Assembly: GCF_016195855.1 (NCBI RefSeq)
Contig: NZ_JACPYU010000003.1
Coordinates: forward strand, 930,001 to 994,000
Direction: 5' to 3'
DNA: 64,000 nt
Source: Aquabacterium sp.
GTDB lineage: Bacteria > Pseudomonadota > Gammaproteobacteria > Burkholderiales > Burkholderiaceae_C
Shown here: positions 33,093-42,818 of the stretch, piece by piece
Numbering within the stretch: position 1 is the stretch's first letter
Layout of the letters: each line of letters opens with the position of its first letter
The notes under the pieces: model-generated
What the model was told of the DNA's origin: nothing
Seen by the model: only the letters and a program-made list of their open reading frames with translations
Databases searched by the model: none
Position numbers and translations under genes: made by a program

Positions 33093-33713
33093 ATGAAACT
33101 GATCGGCTCCCTGACCAGCCCTTTCGTCCGCAAGGTACGCGTCGTGCTGGCCGAGAAAAAACTCGACTACAAATTCGACATCGAAGACGTCTGGTCGGCC
33201 GATTCCACCATCTCGGAGTCCAACCCGCTGGGCAAGGTGCCTTGCCTGGTGATGGAAGGTGGCGAAGCCATTTTTGACTCGCGCGTGATCGTGGAATATG
33301 TGGACACGCTCTCCCCTGTGGGCAAGCTCATCCCCCTGAGCGGCCGCGAGCGCGTGGAAGTGCGCACCTGGGAAGCCCTGGCCGACGGCCTGCTGGACGC
33401 CGCCGTCCTGGCGCGCATGGAACAAACCTGGGCGGGCCGCACCGAGGCCCAGCGCAGCCAGGCCTGGGTTGACCGCCAGCTGGACAAGGTCAAAGGCAGC
33501 CTCAAGGCCATGAGCCAGGGCCTGGGCGACCGCCCCTGGTGCAACGGCAACCACCACAGCCTGGCCGACATCGCCGTGGGTTGCGCCCTGGGTTACCTGG
33601 ATTTCCGCTTCCCGCAGATCGACTGGCGGGACGACTACCCCAACCTGGGCAAGCTGCACGAAAAGCTCATGCAGCGCCCCAGTTTCATCGACACGGCGCC
33701 GCCCAGCGCCTGA
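33093..33713 (+). CDS. Glutathione S-transferase family protein
   Basis: 206 residues. The N-terminal thioredoxin-like domain has KLIGSLTSPFVRKVRVVLAE (Ser-Pro-Phe active-site loop), NPLGKVPCLV (cis-Pro) and IFDSRVIVEYVD (the glutathione-binding Asp-Ser pair). The all-helical C-terminal domain contains HHSLADIAVGCALGYLD. This resembles the YibF/stringent-starvation-like group rather than a degradative class. A detoxification or redox role is likely; the substrate is unknown. Convergent with the next gene, nine bases apart. Confidence 0.9.
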   Translation: MKLIGSLTSPFVRKVRVVLAEKKLDYKFDIEDVWSADSTISESNPLGKVPCLVMEGGEAIFDSRVIVEYVDTLSPVGKLIPLSGRERVEVRTWEALADGLLDAAVLARMEQTWAGRTEAQRSQAWVDRQLDKVKGSLKAMSQGLGDRPWCNGNHHSLADIAVGCALGYLDFRFPQIDWRDDYPNLGKLHEKLMQRPSFIDTAPPSA

Positions 33714-33722
33714 TCAACCCGA

Positions 33723-35387
33723 TCAGTGCACGCCGTCCGCCGGCTCGAACGAGTCGGCGCGCGCACGGCGCCAGTACTGCTCGAAGCCTGGTGTACGCCA
33801 GGCCACCTCACCCAGCTCTGCCGCCAGCAACTCGCCCGGGCGCAGGTAGGTCAGCAGGTTCGCCAGACGCCCCACTTCAAAGCCCGACACCCGCCGCAGG
33901 ATGTGATCGGCGGTGATGTCGTTGGGGTGTTGCAAGCCGGCCGCCTGGACCAACTCCTTCAGCGCATACAGGGTGTTGTGATGGAAGCGGTACACCCGCT
34001 CGGCCTTGTCTGGCACCACCAGCGCCCGCTGGCGCCAGGGGTCCTGCGAGGTGACGCCGGTGGGGCACTCACCCGTGTGGCAGCTCTGCGCCTGGATGCA
34101 GCCCAGCGCGAACATGAAGCCGCGCCCTGAATTGCACCAGTCGGCCCCCAGCGCCATCATGCGGGCGATGTCGAAGGCGCTGATCACCTTGCCGGCACAG
34201 CCGATCTTGACGCGGTGGCGCTCCCCCAGGCCGACCAGGGTGTTGTGGACCAGCAGCAGTCCCTCCTGCAAAGGCGCGCCAACGTGGTCCGTGAACTCCA
34301 GCGGCGCGGCGCCCGTGCCGCCCTCGGCCCCGTCCACCACGATGAAGTCGGGCCAGATGCCGGTTTCACGCATGGCCTTGGCCATGGCAAACCACTCCCA
34401 CACGTGGCCCACGCAGAACTTGAAGCCCACCGGTTTGCCGCCCGACAACTGGCGCAGCCGCTCGATGAACTGCATCATTTCGATCGGGGTTGAAAACGCC
34501 GAATGCTTGGCGGGCGACACGCAGTCCTTGCCAACCGGCACACCGCGCGTGGCCGCGATTTCAATCGTCACCTTGGGGCCAGGCAGGACGCCGCCATGCC
34601 CGGGCTTGGCGCCCTGGCTCAGCTTGAGCTCGATCATCTTGACCTGGGGCTCGCGCGCATTGGCGGCGAACTTGTCGGCGTCGAATTGGCCATCGTCCGT
34701 ACGGCAGCCGAAATAGCCCGAGCCGATCTCCCAGATCAGGTCGCCACCGGGTTCGCGGTGGTACTGGCTGATCGACCCCTCGCCGGTGTCGTGCGCAAAA
34801 CGGCCCTTCTTCGCCCCGGCGTTGAGGGCCAGCACGGCATTGGCGCTCAAGGCCCCGAAGCTCATGGCAGAGATGTTGAACACGCTGGCGCTGTAGGGCT
34901 GCGTGCAGGAAGAGCCGCCCGCGCCGATCGTCACCCGGAAATCCTGGGATGGCACCTCGCTGGGCGCGATCGAATGGCTGATCCACTCATAGCCCGTCGC
35001 CCCGACGTCCCGCTGCGTGCCAAAGGGGCGTTTGTCGGATTCGCCCTTGGCGCGCTGGTAGACCAGGGAGCGTTGCTGGCGCGAAAACGGTGCGGCCTCG
35101 TTGTCGCTCTCGATGAAATACTGGCGCATCTCCGGGCGGATGAACTCCAGCAGATAGCGCAGGTGACCCATGACCGGATAGTTGCGCAGCACCGAGCGGC
35201 TGGTCTGGCGCATGTCGTTGATGCCCAGCACGGTGAGCCCGACCCCCAGGCCAAGCATCCACAAACCGGACTCATGGCGCGTGACGCCCCACACCACGCC
35301 CCCCACCAGCGCCAGCAACACAGACAAGGCCCAGGCGCCGTAACGAACGGGCACGTACTCATTGAGCCGGAGTAACCACCTGGGCAT
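33723..35387 (-). CDS. Membrane-anchored FMN-binding glutamate-synthase-like protein
   Basis: 554 residues. Two N-terminal membrane helices (about 19-37 and 42-60) precede a glutamate-synthase alpha-subunit-like FMN barrel. Barrel marks are NISAMSFGALSANAVLALN, the glycine-rich GEGSISQYH, KPGHGGVLPG, VVDGAEGGTGAAPLEF and the Fe-S-type cysteines CIQAQSCHTGECPTGV. There is no glutaminase domain, so it is not a full glutamate synthase. Related stand-alone proteins are annotated as FMN-binding glutamate synthase family and their reaction is not established. ATG 35387 has AAGGAG about seven bases upstream, which decides it against an open frame reaching 35750. Confidence 0.85.
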   Translation of the reverse strand: MPRWLLRLNEYVPVRYGAWALSVLLALVGGVVWGVTRHESGLWMLGLGVGLTVLGINDMRQTSRSVLRNYPVMGHLRYLLEFIRPEMRQYFIESDNEAAPFSRQQRSLVYQRAKGESDKRPFGTQRDVGATGYEWISHSIAPSEVPSQDFRVTIGAGGSSCTQPYSASVFNISAMSFGALSANAVLALNAGAKKGRFAHDTGEGSISQYHREPGGDLIWEIGSGYFGCRTDDGQFDADKFAANAREPQVKMIELKLSQGAKPGHGGVLPGPKVTIEIAATRGVPVGKDCVSPAKHSAFSTPIEMMQFIERLRQLSGGKPVGFKFCVGHVWEWFAMAKAMRETGIWPDFIVVDGAEGGTGAAPLEFTDHVGAPLQEGLLLVHNTLVGLGERHRVKIGCAGKVISAFDIARMMALGADWCNSGRGFMFALGCIQAQSCHTGECPTGVTSQDPWRQRALVVPDKAERVYRFHHNTLYALKELVQAAGLQHPNDITADHILRRVSGFEVGRLANLLTYLRPGELLAAELGEVAWRTPGFEQYWRRARADSFEPADGVH

Positions 35388-35583
35388 GCATGTCTCCTTA
35401 TAGATGCCGGGGTGCCTGTCGGCCGCACACTGCTGGCGCAATGCGCGCGCACTTCGGGCACCCTGACACCATGCTAAGGCCCACTGGCGGACGGCGGTCT
35501 GTGGCACAGCAAGGCAAAACAGCCGCAGATTGTGAAATATGGCCGATCGCCAAGTGCTGGGAAATGGCGCTACACTGATACCT
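35388..35583. other. Upstream region between divergent glutamate-synthase-like gene and metX
   Basis: Part of a 316-base gene-free stretch that also holds the riboswitch and terminator described next. No convincing gene is seen. It must contain promoters in both directions. A TACACT -10-like hexamer at 35571-35576 would start a metX transcript near 35583, right at the aptamer, though its -35 is poor. The sequence GGCGCTA at 35566-35572 is complementary to TAGCGCC at 35585-35591. Confidence 0.5.
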
Positions 35584-35638
35584 ATAGCGCCGATTTGTCC
35601 GGATTGCGGGCGCTCAAGAAATTCCGCTAAAGAGGGCG
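35584..35638 (+). promoter_or_regulatory. SAM-II riboswitch aptamer upstream of metX
   Basis: The sequence follows the SAM-II (metA) pattern: 5' P1 arm AGCGCC (35586-35591), loop GATTTGTCCGGATTGC, 3' P1 arm GGCGCT (35609-35614), then AAATTCCGCTAAAGAGGG. GATTT, the CCG..TTGC loop and GCTAAA.AGGG are the conserved elements I recall for this class. CGGA (35600-35603) and TCCG (35623-35626) can pair to make the pseudoknot. It lies 66 bases upstream of metX, the expected regulon gene. SAM binding should lower metX-metW expression. Confidence 0.82.
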
Positions 35639-35644
35639 CTGCAC

Positions 35645-35678
35645 ACCGGCCCCTGCTTTCATGCGAGGCCGGTTTTTT
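35645..35678 (+). terminator. Intrinsic terminator in the metX leader
   Basis: ACCGGCC (35645-35651) and GGCCGGT (35667-35673) with a 15-base loop, followed by TTTTTT to 35678. It sits seven bases after the SAM-II aptamer and 25 bases before the metX start. The leader therefore looks like a transcriptional attenuator controlled by SAM. Confidence 0.82.
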
Positions 35679-35703
35679 GTTGTCCATCTGATCTGCTAGC
35701 GTC

Positions 35704-36915
35704 ATGTCCACACTCGGGGTCGTCACCCCTGCTTCCATGCACTTCGGCACGCCGTTGTCGCTGCAAAGCGGCGCGGTGCTGCGCGACTACACCCTGGTCT
35801 ACGAGACCTACGGCCGCCTGAACGCCGACCGCAGCAACGCCGTGCTCGTGTGCCACGCGCTGAACGCCTCGCACCACGTGGCCGGCCTGCACGCCGACGA
35901 AAACGGCCAGCCGCTGCCCAAGAGCCAGGGCTGGTGGGACAACATGATCGGCCCCGGCAAACCGCTGGACACCGACAAATTCTTCGTCATCGGCATCAAC
36001 AACCCGGGCTCGTGCTTTGGCTCGACGGGCCCCATGCACACCAACCCGGACACCGGCAAGATCTACGGCGCGGACTTCCCCGTGGTGACGGTGGAAGACT
36101 GGGTCAACGCCCAGGCCCGCGTGCTGGACCGCCTGGGCATCGACAAACTGGCCGCCGTGCTGGGCGGCAGCCTGGGTGGCATGCAGGCCTTGAGCTGGAC
36201 GCTGCAGTACCCCGAGCGTGTGCGCCATTGCGTGGCCGTGGCCACCGCGCCGAACCTGTCGGCCCAGAACATCGCCTTCAACGAAGTGGCCCGCCGCGCC
36301 ATCGTGACCGACCCCGACTTCCACCACGGCCACTTCTATGAGCACGGCGTGATCCCGCGCCGCGGCCTGCGTGTGGCGCGCATGATCGGCCACATCACCT
36401 ACCTGTCCGACGACGTGATGGACGAAAAATTCGGCCGTGCCATGGTGGGCCGCGAAGCCGGTGAAGAGCCGTCCTACAGCACCCAGAACATCGAGTTCCA
36501 GGTCGAGAGCTACCTGCGCTATCAGGGTGACAAGTTCAGCGACTACTTCGACGCCAACACCTACTTGCTGATCACCCGCGCACTGGACTACTTCGACCCG
36601 GCCCGCGCCCATGGCGGCAAGCTGGCCAGCGCCCTGGCCAAAGCCCTGGCCAAGTTCCTGGTCATCAGCTTCACGACGGACTGGCGCTTCTCGCCGGCCC
36701 GCTCGCGCGAGATCGTCAAGGCCCTGGTCGACAACCGCCATGACGTGAGCTATGCCGAAATCGACGCGCCGCACGGGCACGACGCCTTCCTGCTGGACGA
36801 CCCGCGCTACCACGAGGTGGTGCGCGCCTACTTCGAGCGCATCGCCCTGAGCCTCCATGAGCAGGTGGCCCCGCTGAGCACCCTCAACGGGCAAGCGGTG
36901 AGGATGGCCGTGTGA
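35704..36915 (+). CDS. metX: Homoserine O-acyltransferase MetX
   Basis: First committed step of methionine synthesis, acylating homoserine with acetyl-CoA or succinyl-CoA. 403 residues with an alpha/beta-hydrolase fold: [29 protein letters not shown], nucleophile GGSLGG with Ser156, Asp in TTDWRFSP and His in DAPHGHDAF. Whether the acyl donor is acetyl- or succinyl-CoA cannot be settled by eye; metX genes fused or adjacent to metW are often succinyl-type. The ATG has only a weak ribosome site. Expression is probably controlled by the upstream SAM-II element and terminator. The stop overlaps the metW start. Confidence 0.96.
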   Translation: MSTLGVVTPASMHFGTPLSLQSGAVLRDYTLVYETYGRLNADRSNAVLVCHALNASHHVAGLHADENGQPLPKSQGWWDNMIGPGKPLDTDKFFVIGINNPGSCFGSTGPMHTNPDTGKIYGADFPVVTVEDWVNAQARVLDRLGIDKLAAVLGGSLGGMQALSWTLQYPERVRHCVAVATAPNLSAQNIAFNEVARRAIVTDPDFHHGHFYEHGVIPRRGLRVARMIGHITYLSDDVMDEKFGRAMVGREAGEEPSYSTQNIEFQVESYLRYQGDKFSDYFDANTYLLITRALDYFDPARAHGGKLASALAKALAKFLVISFTTDWRFSPARSREIVKALVDNRHDVSYAEIDAPHGHDAFLLDDPRYHEVVRAYFERIALSLHEQVAPLSTLNGQAVRMAV

Positions 36916-37514
36916 TGGAAACAAGCATGAGCAACGATCGCCCCATCCACCAGATCATCGCCGACCTCATCCCGCCTGGCTCCCGTGTGCTGGACCTGGG
37001 TTGCGGCGACGGCGCCCTGCTGGCCTACCTGCGGGACCACCGCCAGTGCACGGGCTATGGGGTCGAGCTGGACGACACCAAGGTCATCGCGTGCGTGCGC
37101 CGCGGCGTCAACGTCATCCAGCGCAACCTGGAAGAAGGCCTGAGCCTGTTCGAAGACAACAGCTTTGACGTGGTGCTGCAGCTGGACACGCTGCAACACC
37201 TGCGCAATACCGAGGACATGCTGCGTGAGACCGCCCGCATCGGCCGCACCGGGCTGGTGAGCTTCCCCAACTTCGCGCACTGGGCGCACCGCCTGAGCGT
37301 GCTGCGCGGGCGCATGCCGGTCACCAAGACCCTGCCCTACCAGTGGTACGACACGCCCAATATCCGCGTGTCCACCCTGGCCGACTTCGAGGTGCTGGCG
37401 CGCAAGAACGGCCTGCGGATCCTGGAATCTTTCGGCCTCAATGGCGGCGAGGTCGTGACCCGCTGGCCCAATTTGCTGGCCAGCACGGCGGTGTTCAAGT
37501 TCGAGCGGGGTTGA
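36915..37514 (+). CDS. metW: Methionine biosynthesis protein MetW
   Basis: 199 residues, class I SAM-methyltransferase-like fold with VLDLGCGDGALLAYL near residue 20 and the MetW-typical QLDTLQHLRNTEDMLRE and GLVSFPNFAHWAHRL. MetW partners MetX in proteobacteria lacking MetA. The ATG overlaps the metX TGA by one base, so translation is coupled. Another ATG follows four codons later at 36927. A strong bidirectional terminator stands 60 bases after the stop. Confidence 0.95.
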   Translation: METSMSNDRPIHQIIADLIPPGSRVLDLGCGDGALLAYLRDHRQCTGYGVELDDTKVIACVRRGVNVIQRNLEEGLSLFEDNSFDVVLQLDTLQHLRNTEDMLRETARIGRTGLVSFPNFAHWAHRLSVLRGRMPVTKTLPYQWYDTPNIRVSTLADFEVLARKNGLRILESFGLNGGEVVTRWPNLLASTAVFKFERG

Positions 37515-37573
37515 GCCTCGCCCACGTCGGCTCAAGGCGCGACGTATCGACAGCAGATTGGCCTCGCCAAAAG

Positions 37574-37599
37574 AAAAACGCCCCTCGCGGGGCGTTTTT
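37574..37599. terminator. Bidirectional intrinsic terminator between metW and the porin gene
   Basis: AAAAACGCCCC-TCGC-GGGGCGTTTTT, a perfect 11-base-pair stem with an A-run on one side and a T-run on the other. It serves both the convergent metXW transcript and the porin transcript. Confidence 0.92.
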
Positions 37600-37628
37600 C
37601 ATGGGTGCTTCAAATCGAAGGGGTTCGA

Positions 37629-38711
37629 TCAGAAGTTGTGCTTGATGCCGACTGCGTAAGACTGACCAGCAGAGTCGTTGCCTGTGCTGGCGCTTTGGCG
37701 GTTGTTCATGAAGGCAGCAAACACGGCCGTGCGCTTGGACAGGTCATAGTTGTAACCCAGGCTGAACACTTCATCCTTCTGGGAAGCGCTTGCACCTGTA
37801 ACCGTGTCCTTCAATTGACCGAACGAGGCCATCACGGACGCCTTCTCCGTCACGGGCACGCTCACGCCGAGTTGCCAGATCTTGTCCTTGTTGGTGTTGG
37901 TGGTGTCTTTGATGTACGTGTACTGACCAAAAGCCTTCAACACACCGAAGTCGTAGCTGGCACCCAGGTTTGTGACCTTCTCTTCAGCCGTGTAGGGGTC
38001 GTTGGTTGCACTGACTGCAGGCACCTTGCCTGCCTTCACATAAGTCAGCATCGCGCTGAAGGGGCCAGCGTTGTAGCTGGCGGCAACAGCGTAGCTGTTC
38101 TTCGCACCGGAAGCTGTGCTTTCCTTGGCACCGTATTGCGCGATACCCTGGAAGCCCGACAGGACAGGGGATTCATAGGTCACGGAATTGACCCAGCCGG
38201 TATCGAAACCAACACCCGCACCAGCGATGCCGCCAGTTTGGCCCACGTAATTCAGGTGACGCATCGCGGGCGAGAAGCTCATCGAGCTACCGAACGGGTT
38301 GTAGGTGTAGGCTGAGGTGAACAGCGGGTTGTCATACTGACCCAGCGCCACCTTACCGAAACCACCGCTCAGAGCGACATTGGAACCACGGCTCCAGAAG
38401 CCACCAGCCTTGTTGCGGGTATTGGGACCACCGGCTTCACCCGTATCAGCAGCCAGGAAGGATTCCAGGGTGAATTCAGCCTTCAGGCCGCCACCCAGGT
38501 CTTCCACACCGGCAAAGCCGATGAAGCTGGTCATCATGTCGCCGCTTTGAACCTTGGTCACGCGGGAGGAAGTGCCCTTGGCGTGAGCGCCTTCGTAGGA
38601 ACCAGCGTCCATTTCAAGATAGCCGTACAGCTTGACGCTCGACTGGGCTTGGGCAGCGCCAGCGACAGCCAGCAGGGCAGCCACGGCCACCAGGTTCTTC
38701 TTTGCAAACAT
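37629..38711 (-). CDS. Gram-negative general porin
   Basis: 360 residues. Signal peptide MFAKKNLVAVAALLAVAGAA, then QAQ. The mature start SSVKLYGYLEMDAG is typical of Burkholderiales Omp32/OpcP-type trimeric porins. The body is a run of alternating beta strands ending in the C-terminal aromatic YAVGIKHNF needed for outer-membrane insertion. The PEFAG-like constriction loop is not obvious. AGGAG lies about six bases before the ATG. The upstream control region is long (349 bases). Ion selectivity is not readable from sequence here. Confidence 0.93.
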   Translation of the reverse strand: MFAKKNLVAVAALLAVAGAAQAQSSVKLYGYLEMDAGSYEGAHAKGTSSRVTKVQSGDMMTSFIGFAGVEDLGGGLKAEFTLESFLAADTGEAGGPNTRNKAGGFWSRGSNVALSGGFGKVALGQYDNPLFTSAYTYNPFGSSMSFSPAMRHLNYVGQTGGIAGAGVGFDTGWVNSVTYESPVLSGFQGIAQYGAKESTASGAKNSYAVAASYNAGPFSAMLTYVKAGKVPAVSATNDPYTAEEKVTNLGASYDFGVLKAFGQYTYIKDTTNTNKDKIWQLGVSVPVTEKASVMASFGQLKDTVTGASASQKDEVFSLGYNYDLSKRTAVFAAFMNNRQSASTGNDSAGQSYAVGIKHNF

Positions 38712-39060
38712 TGAGTTCTCCTAGCAATGAGATGAACAGAAATTTGAACAAGGAGGGTGCCCAACAAGGCTCCCAACCACGCGGTTCATTGTGGGACGGA
38801 AAGTCCGCCGGAGATTCGATAAGCAAGAATCGTGACAGCCTTGGCCCCCAGTTTTTGCCTGTTTTCGTTGCCACACCACCACAAAAAGTGATTTACCCAT
38901 GCGTTTATGGGACATTTTGCAGGCAAATCACGTGATTTAAACCAAAAAACAATTGCCCAGGCAATCAATTGAATGGACGCACAACCGTGGTGCGCGCGGT
39001 CTTTGCGCGTCATTTCTATTCGGACATTTTTCCCCGAGATGGGGCATGCACCGCGCCGTT
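38712..39060. other. Gene-free porin control region
   Basis: 349 bases without a credible gene, AT-richer than its surroundings. It holds several palindromes: AAATCACGTGATTT (38925-38938), ATTGCC-CA-GGCAAT (38952-38965) and CCCAT-(6)-ATGGG (38896-38911). On the minus strand TTGCCT, then 18 bases, then TTAAAT may be a sigma-70 promoter around 38933-38962, overlapping the first two palindromes. This fits an osmotically or nutritionally controlled porin with a long leader. Confidence 0.5.
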
Positions 39061-40950
39061 TCAGGGGTTCAGAACCGCCAGGATCTGGTCACCGTAGGCT
39101 TGCAGCTTCTTGGCCCCCACGCCGCTGATGCCCGCCAGTTCCCCCAGGCTTTGAGGCGCGATGCGGGCCATGTCAGCCAGGGTGGCGTCATTGAAGACGA
39201 TGTAGGCCGGCAGGTTGTGCTCACGCGCCACGCCCGCACGCCAGGTTCGCAACTCGGCAAAGCGGGCCAAGGCGTCTCCGGTGAGGTCGGCCGGTGCCGA
39301 GGCCGCCTTGCCGGCGCCGGGTTTGCCTGTTTTGCTGGCGCGCCCGCGGCGGGGCGTTTCGGCCGCCTCACGCAGGGTCAAGTTGACCTCGCCCTTGAGC
39401 ACCGCGCGGGCGCTGTCGGTGAGCGCCAGGGTGTTGTACTCCCCTTCGGCGACCACATGGCCCAGGGCCACCAGTTGGCGCAAGACGGCACGCCACTGGT
39501 TTTCTGACAGCTCGGCCCCGACACCGAAGGTGCTCAAGGACTGATGGCCGTATTGCTGCACCTTGTCGGTCTGTTTGCCACGCAGCACGTCGATCAGGTG
39601 CCCTGCGCCAAAACGCTGCTGGCCGTGCTGCCAGAAACGGTAGATGCAGCTGAGCATCTTGCGTGCGGCCTCGGTGCCATCCCAGGTGGCGGGCGGGTTC
39701 AGGCAGTTGTCGCAATTGCCGCAGGGTTCGCTGGGCTCGCCGAAGTAAGCCAGCAGGCGCACGCGGCGGCAGTCGTGGGCTTCGGCCATGGCCAGGAGCG
39801 CGTCGAGCTTGCCACGCTGCACGCGCTTGAAGTCGTCGTTGGCAGGGCTCTCGTCGATCATGCGGCGCTGGTTGACCACGTCGGCCAGGCCGTAGGTGAG
39901 CCAGGCGTCCGCCGAGGCGCCATCGCGCCCGGCACGGCCCGTCTCCTGGTAATAGGCCTCGATGTTTTTAGGCAGGTCCAGGTGGGCCACGAAGCGCACA
40001 TCGGGCTTGTCGATGCCCATGCCGAACGCAATGGTGGCCACCATGACCAGGCCATCTTCGCGCAGGAAGCGGTCCTGGTGCTTCTTTCGCACGGCCGCAT
40101 CCAGCCCGGCGTGGTAGGGCAAGGCGCTGATGCCCTGCTCGTTGAGCCAGGCGGCGGTTTCTTCAACTTTCTTGCGGCTTTGGCAGTAGACGATGCCGGC
40201 ATCGCCGTCGTGCTCGTCCTGGATGAAGCGCAAAAGCTGTTTGCGTGGCTCGTCTTTTTCGACCAGGGCGTAGCGGATATTGGGCCGGTCGAAGCTGCTG
40301 ATGAAAACGCGCGCGTCCTGCAGTTGCAGGCGCTCGATCATGTCGGCGCGGGTCTGGTCGTCGGCGGTGGCGGTCAGGGCCAGGCGGGGCACATCGGGGA
40401 AGCGTTCGTGCAGCAGGTTGAGCTGCAGATAGTCTTCGCGGAAGTCATGGCCCCACTGGCTGACGCAGTGCGCCTCGTCGATGGCAAACAGGCTGAGCAA
40501 GCCACGTTCGTGCAAGCTGGCCAGTTGCGCCTGGAAACGCAGGTTGGTGACGCGCTCGGGTGCGGCATACAGCATCACCATGCGGCCAGCCATCATCTCG
40601 CGCTCGATGCGCTGGGTGTCTTCCAGGCTGAGCGTACTGTTGAGGAAGGCCGCGTGCACGCCCACTTCTTCCAGCGCGCCCACCTGGTCGTGCATCAGGG
40701 CAATCAGGGGCGAGACCACCACGGTCACGCCCTTGCCGGCACGGTGGCGCGCAATGGCCGGAATCTGGTAGCACAGGCTTTTGCCGCCGCCCGTGGGCAT
40801 GAGCACCAGGGCATCGTGGCCAGCTGTGACGTGGTCGACGATGGCCTGCTGCTGCCCTCTGAAAGCGGTGTAGCCAAAGACCTCCTGCAGGATGGTCAAG
40901 GGCTGGGTGGGCAATGCCTCAAGGGCATCGGCGGCAGGCAGGGCAGACAC
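39061..40950 (-). CDS. recQ: ATP-dependent DNA helicase RecQ
   Basis: 629 residues. Superfamily 2 helicase: Walker [13 protein letters not shown] (51-62), DEAH in [19 protein letters not shown], the motif IVYCQSRKK and [11 protein letters not shown] RecQ zinc-binding domain has [12 protein letters not shown] and CGNCDNC. A winged helix and a C-terminal HRDC domain ([20 protein letters not shown]) complete it. It unwinds recombination intermediates in the RecF pathway. The start is assigned at the first [16 protein letters not shown]. It is in the same direction as the chemoreceptor upstream? no: the chemoreceptor gene lies at higher coordinates on the same strand, 163 bases away. Confidence 0.96.
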   Translation of the reverse strand: MSALPAADALEALPTQPLTILQEVFGYTAFRGQQQAIVDHVTAGHDALVLMPTGGGKSLCYQIPAIARHRAGKGVTVVVSPLIALMHDQVGALEEVGVHAAFLNSTLSLEDTQRIEREMMAGRMVMLYAAPERVTNLRFQAQLASLHERGLLSLFAIDEAHCVSQWGHDFREDYLQLNLLHERFPDVPRLALTATADDQTRADMIERLQLQDARVFISSFDRPNIRYALVEKDEPRKQLLRFIQDEHDGDAGIVYCQSRKKVEETAAWLNEQGISALPYHAGLDAAVRKKHQDRFLREDGLVMVATIAFGMGIDKPDVRFVAHLDLPKNIEAYYQETGRAGRDGASADAWLTYGLADVVNQRRMIDESPANDDFKRVQRGKLDALLAMAEAHDCRRVRLLAYFGEPSEPCGNCDNCLNPPATWDGTEAARKMLSCIYRFWQHGQQRFGAGHLIDVLRGKQTDKVQQYGHQSLSTFGVGAELSENQWRAVLRQLVALGHVVAEGEYNTLALTDSARAVLKGEVNLTLREAAETPRRGRASKTGKPGAGKAASAPADLTGDALARFAELRTWRAGVAREHNLPAYIVFNDATLADMARIAPQSLGELAGISGVGAKKLQAYGDQILAVLNP

Positions 40951-41113
40951 AGGTGGCGTGGGTTAACGGCTTGGTCAGCGCCCACATCATGAAACACAAC
41001 GCGAAAAGACCGGGGGCGCACAAAGCGTATTGTCGCCGCAGTAACCCCGTTCAGGCCGCGTGGTGGCGCCCACTCCCCTTTCGGTGGGCCCCACCCCTTC
41101 TGGATGCTTGACC

Positions 41114-42682
41114 TCAGGTGCGGAAGAAGCTGACAGAACCCTGCAGCGCCTGCGCCTGTTGCTGCAGCGAGGATGCTGCAGCGGCAGCCTGCTCCACCAG
41201 CGCGGCGTTTTGCTGCATGGTGTTGTCGATGGCACCGATGGCCTGGCTGACCTGGCTGATGCCGGACGCCTGCTCGCGCGCAGCCACCGTGATCTCGGAA
41301 ATCACCTCGCGCACCTGGCGCACCGCCTGCACGGCCGAGGCGATGGTGTCACCCGCCTCGCCTACCAGGTTGCTGCCGCGGTCCACGCACTCGACGCTGG
41401 CGTTGATGAGCGTCTTGATTTCGCGGGCGGCGTTGGCACTGCGTTGCGCCAGGGCCCGCACTTCAGAAGCCACCACGGCAAAACCACGGCCTTGCTCGCC
41501 GGCACGGGCCGCTTCCACCGCGGCGTTCAAGGCCAGGATGTTGGTCTGGAAGGCGATGCCGTCGATCACACCGATGATCTCGGAGATCTTGCGCGAGCTT
41601 GAATTGATGTCGTTCATGGTCTGCACCACGTCATTGACGACGGCACCGCCGCGTTCGGCCACTTCGCTGGCACGGGTGGCCAGATCCTGCGCCTGGGCGG
41701 CGTGGTCGGCACTGTGCTGCACGCCGGTGCTCAGCTGGCCAATGGTGGCCACGGTCTCTTGCAGGTTGGAGGCCTGGGCTTCCGTGCGGGCGGAGAGGTC
41801 CATGTTGCCCGAGGCGATTTCGCTGGAGGCATGCGAGACCATGTCGGCCGCTTCGCGCACCTGGCCAACAACGCGCACCAGGCTGTCGTTCATCTGGCCC
41901 ATCGCGGCACGCAACTGGCTGACTTCGTCTGCGCCATCGGCGTGGATGGCCACACGCAGGTTGCCGCTGGCCACCTCGGCGGCGGCCGTCATGGCCTGAT
42001 GCAGCGGGGTGGTGATGCTGCGCAAGATCATCCAGGCTGCGGCGGCACCAGCCCCCAGCGCGAGCACGATCAGGCCCAGCATGCCCCAGATGGCCGACTG
42101 CATGCGGGCCTTGGCCACATCCACGGCCTGGGCCTGCATGGTCTTGGCCGACTTCAACACCCCGGCGACGATGTCATCGATCTTCTTGGTGGGTGGGCGG
42201 TCCATGCCCTTGACCAGCTTGTCGACCGTGTGCGCGCTCTTGTCGACATCGGCCCGGTCGTAGTGCGTCAGGGCGTCCTGGTACTTGGTCTTGAGTTCGT
42301 TGAGGGCCGCCTGCGCCTCGTCGATGTCGGACGTGGGCAGATCCAGCTTGGCCATCACGGCCTTCAACTCCTGGAGCTTGCCTACCGAAGCGTCGCCCTC
42401 TTTGGCAAAGGCCTTGCTGTATTTCTCGAACGAGGCCTCGTCACCGCCGCGCAGCAGGGTGTTTTTCCACTCTTGGATCTGGATCTTGAAGGCCACCTGC
42501 GCGCCACGCGCCAGGTCGATGGCGTTCTCGAAGTGCTGGGCTTTTTGCGCGCAGGCCTCGAACTGGGCTTCGTCGGCCCTGAGCGCCCACAAACCCGTGC
42601 CCCCCACCGCCAGCAAGGCCACACTCATGACCCCACCCAGTACGGCCACACGCGTACCGATCTTCAATTGCGCGAAGTTCAT
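41114..42682 (-). CDS. Methyl-accepting chemotaxis protein (Tar/Tsr topology)
   Basis: 522 residues. Membrane helix 1 at about 11-33 ([23 protein letters not shown]), a helical periplasmic sensor of ~150 residues, membrane helix 2 ([21 protein letters not shown]), a HAMP region, then the signalling domain with the hairpin tip [20 protein letters not shown] and [17 protein letters not shown]. The frame is open upstream to 42913, but [12 protein letters not shown] at ATG 42682 is the family-like start. There is no CheR-binding pentapeptide at the end (SVSFFRT). It stands alone with no che genes beside it. The ligand is unknown. Confidence 0.93.
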   Translation of the reverse strand: MNFAQLKIGTRVAVLGGVMSVALLAVGGTGLWALRADEAQFEACAQKAQHFENAIDLARGAQVAFKIQIQEWKNTLLRGGDEASFEKYSKAFAKEGDASVGKLQELKAVMAKLDLPTSDIDEAQAALNELKTKYQDALTHYDRADVDKSAHTVDKLVKGMDRPPTKKIDDIVAGVLKSAKTMQAQAVDVAKARMQSAIWGMLGLIVLALGAGAAAAWMILRSITTPLHQAMTAAAEVASGNLRVAIHADGADEVSQLRAAMGQMNDSLVRVVGQVREAADMVSHASSEIASGNMDLSARTEAQASNLQETVATIGQLSTGVQHSADHAAQAQDLATRASEVAERGGAVVNDVVQTMNDINSSSRKISEIIGVIDGIAFQTNILALNAAVEAARAGEQGRGFAVVASEVRALAQRSANAAREIKTLINASVECVDRGSNLVGEAGDTIASAVQAVRQVREVISEITVAAREQASGISQVSQAIGAIDNTMQQNAALVEQAAAAASSLQQQAQALQGSVSFFRT

Positions 42683-42818
42683 CACCCATCCCTGGTCGTC
42701 CGGGCTGTTTGAGGTCGCCAGCCCAATGGCGAATAGCCGGGGCAGGTTCGCTCGCTGATGCAATGCGACCCAGCGTGATACTTCTCCGGCTGAAGTAACC
42801 GGCTTTATCGGGTGAAAC

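Noticed and set aside
41060-41100. Terminator after the chemoreceptor, CCCAC-(10)-GTGGG
   Set aside because: A GC-rich imperfect hairpin without any T-run on either strand; not enough to call.
42700-42815. FliA (sigma-28) promoter before the chemoreceptor at 41114-42682
   Set aside because: TAAA and a GCCGGAGA-like element are present on the minus strand, but the spacing is about 13 rather than 15 and the -10 matches poorly.
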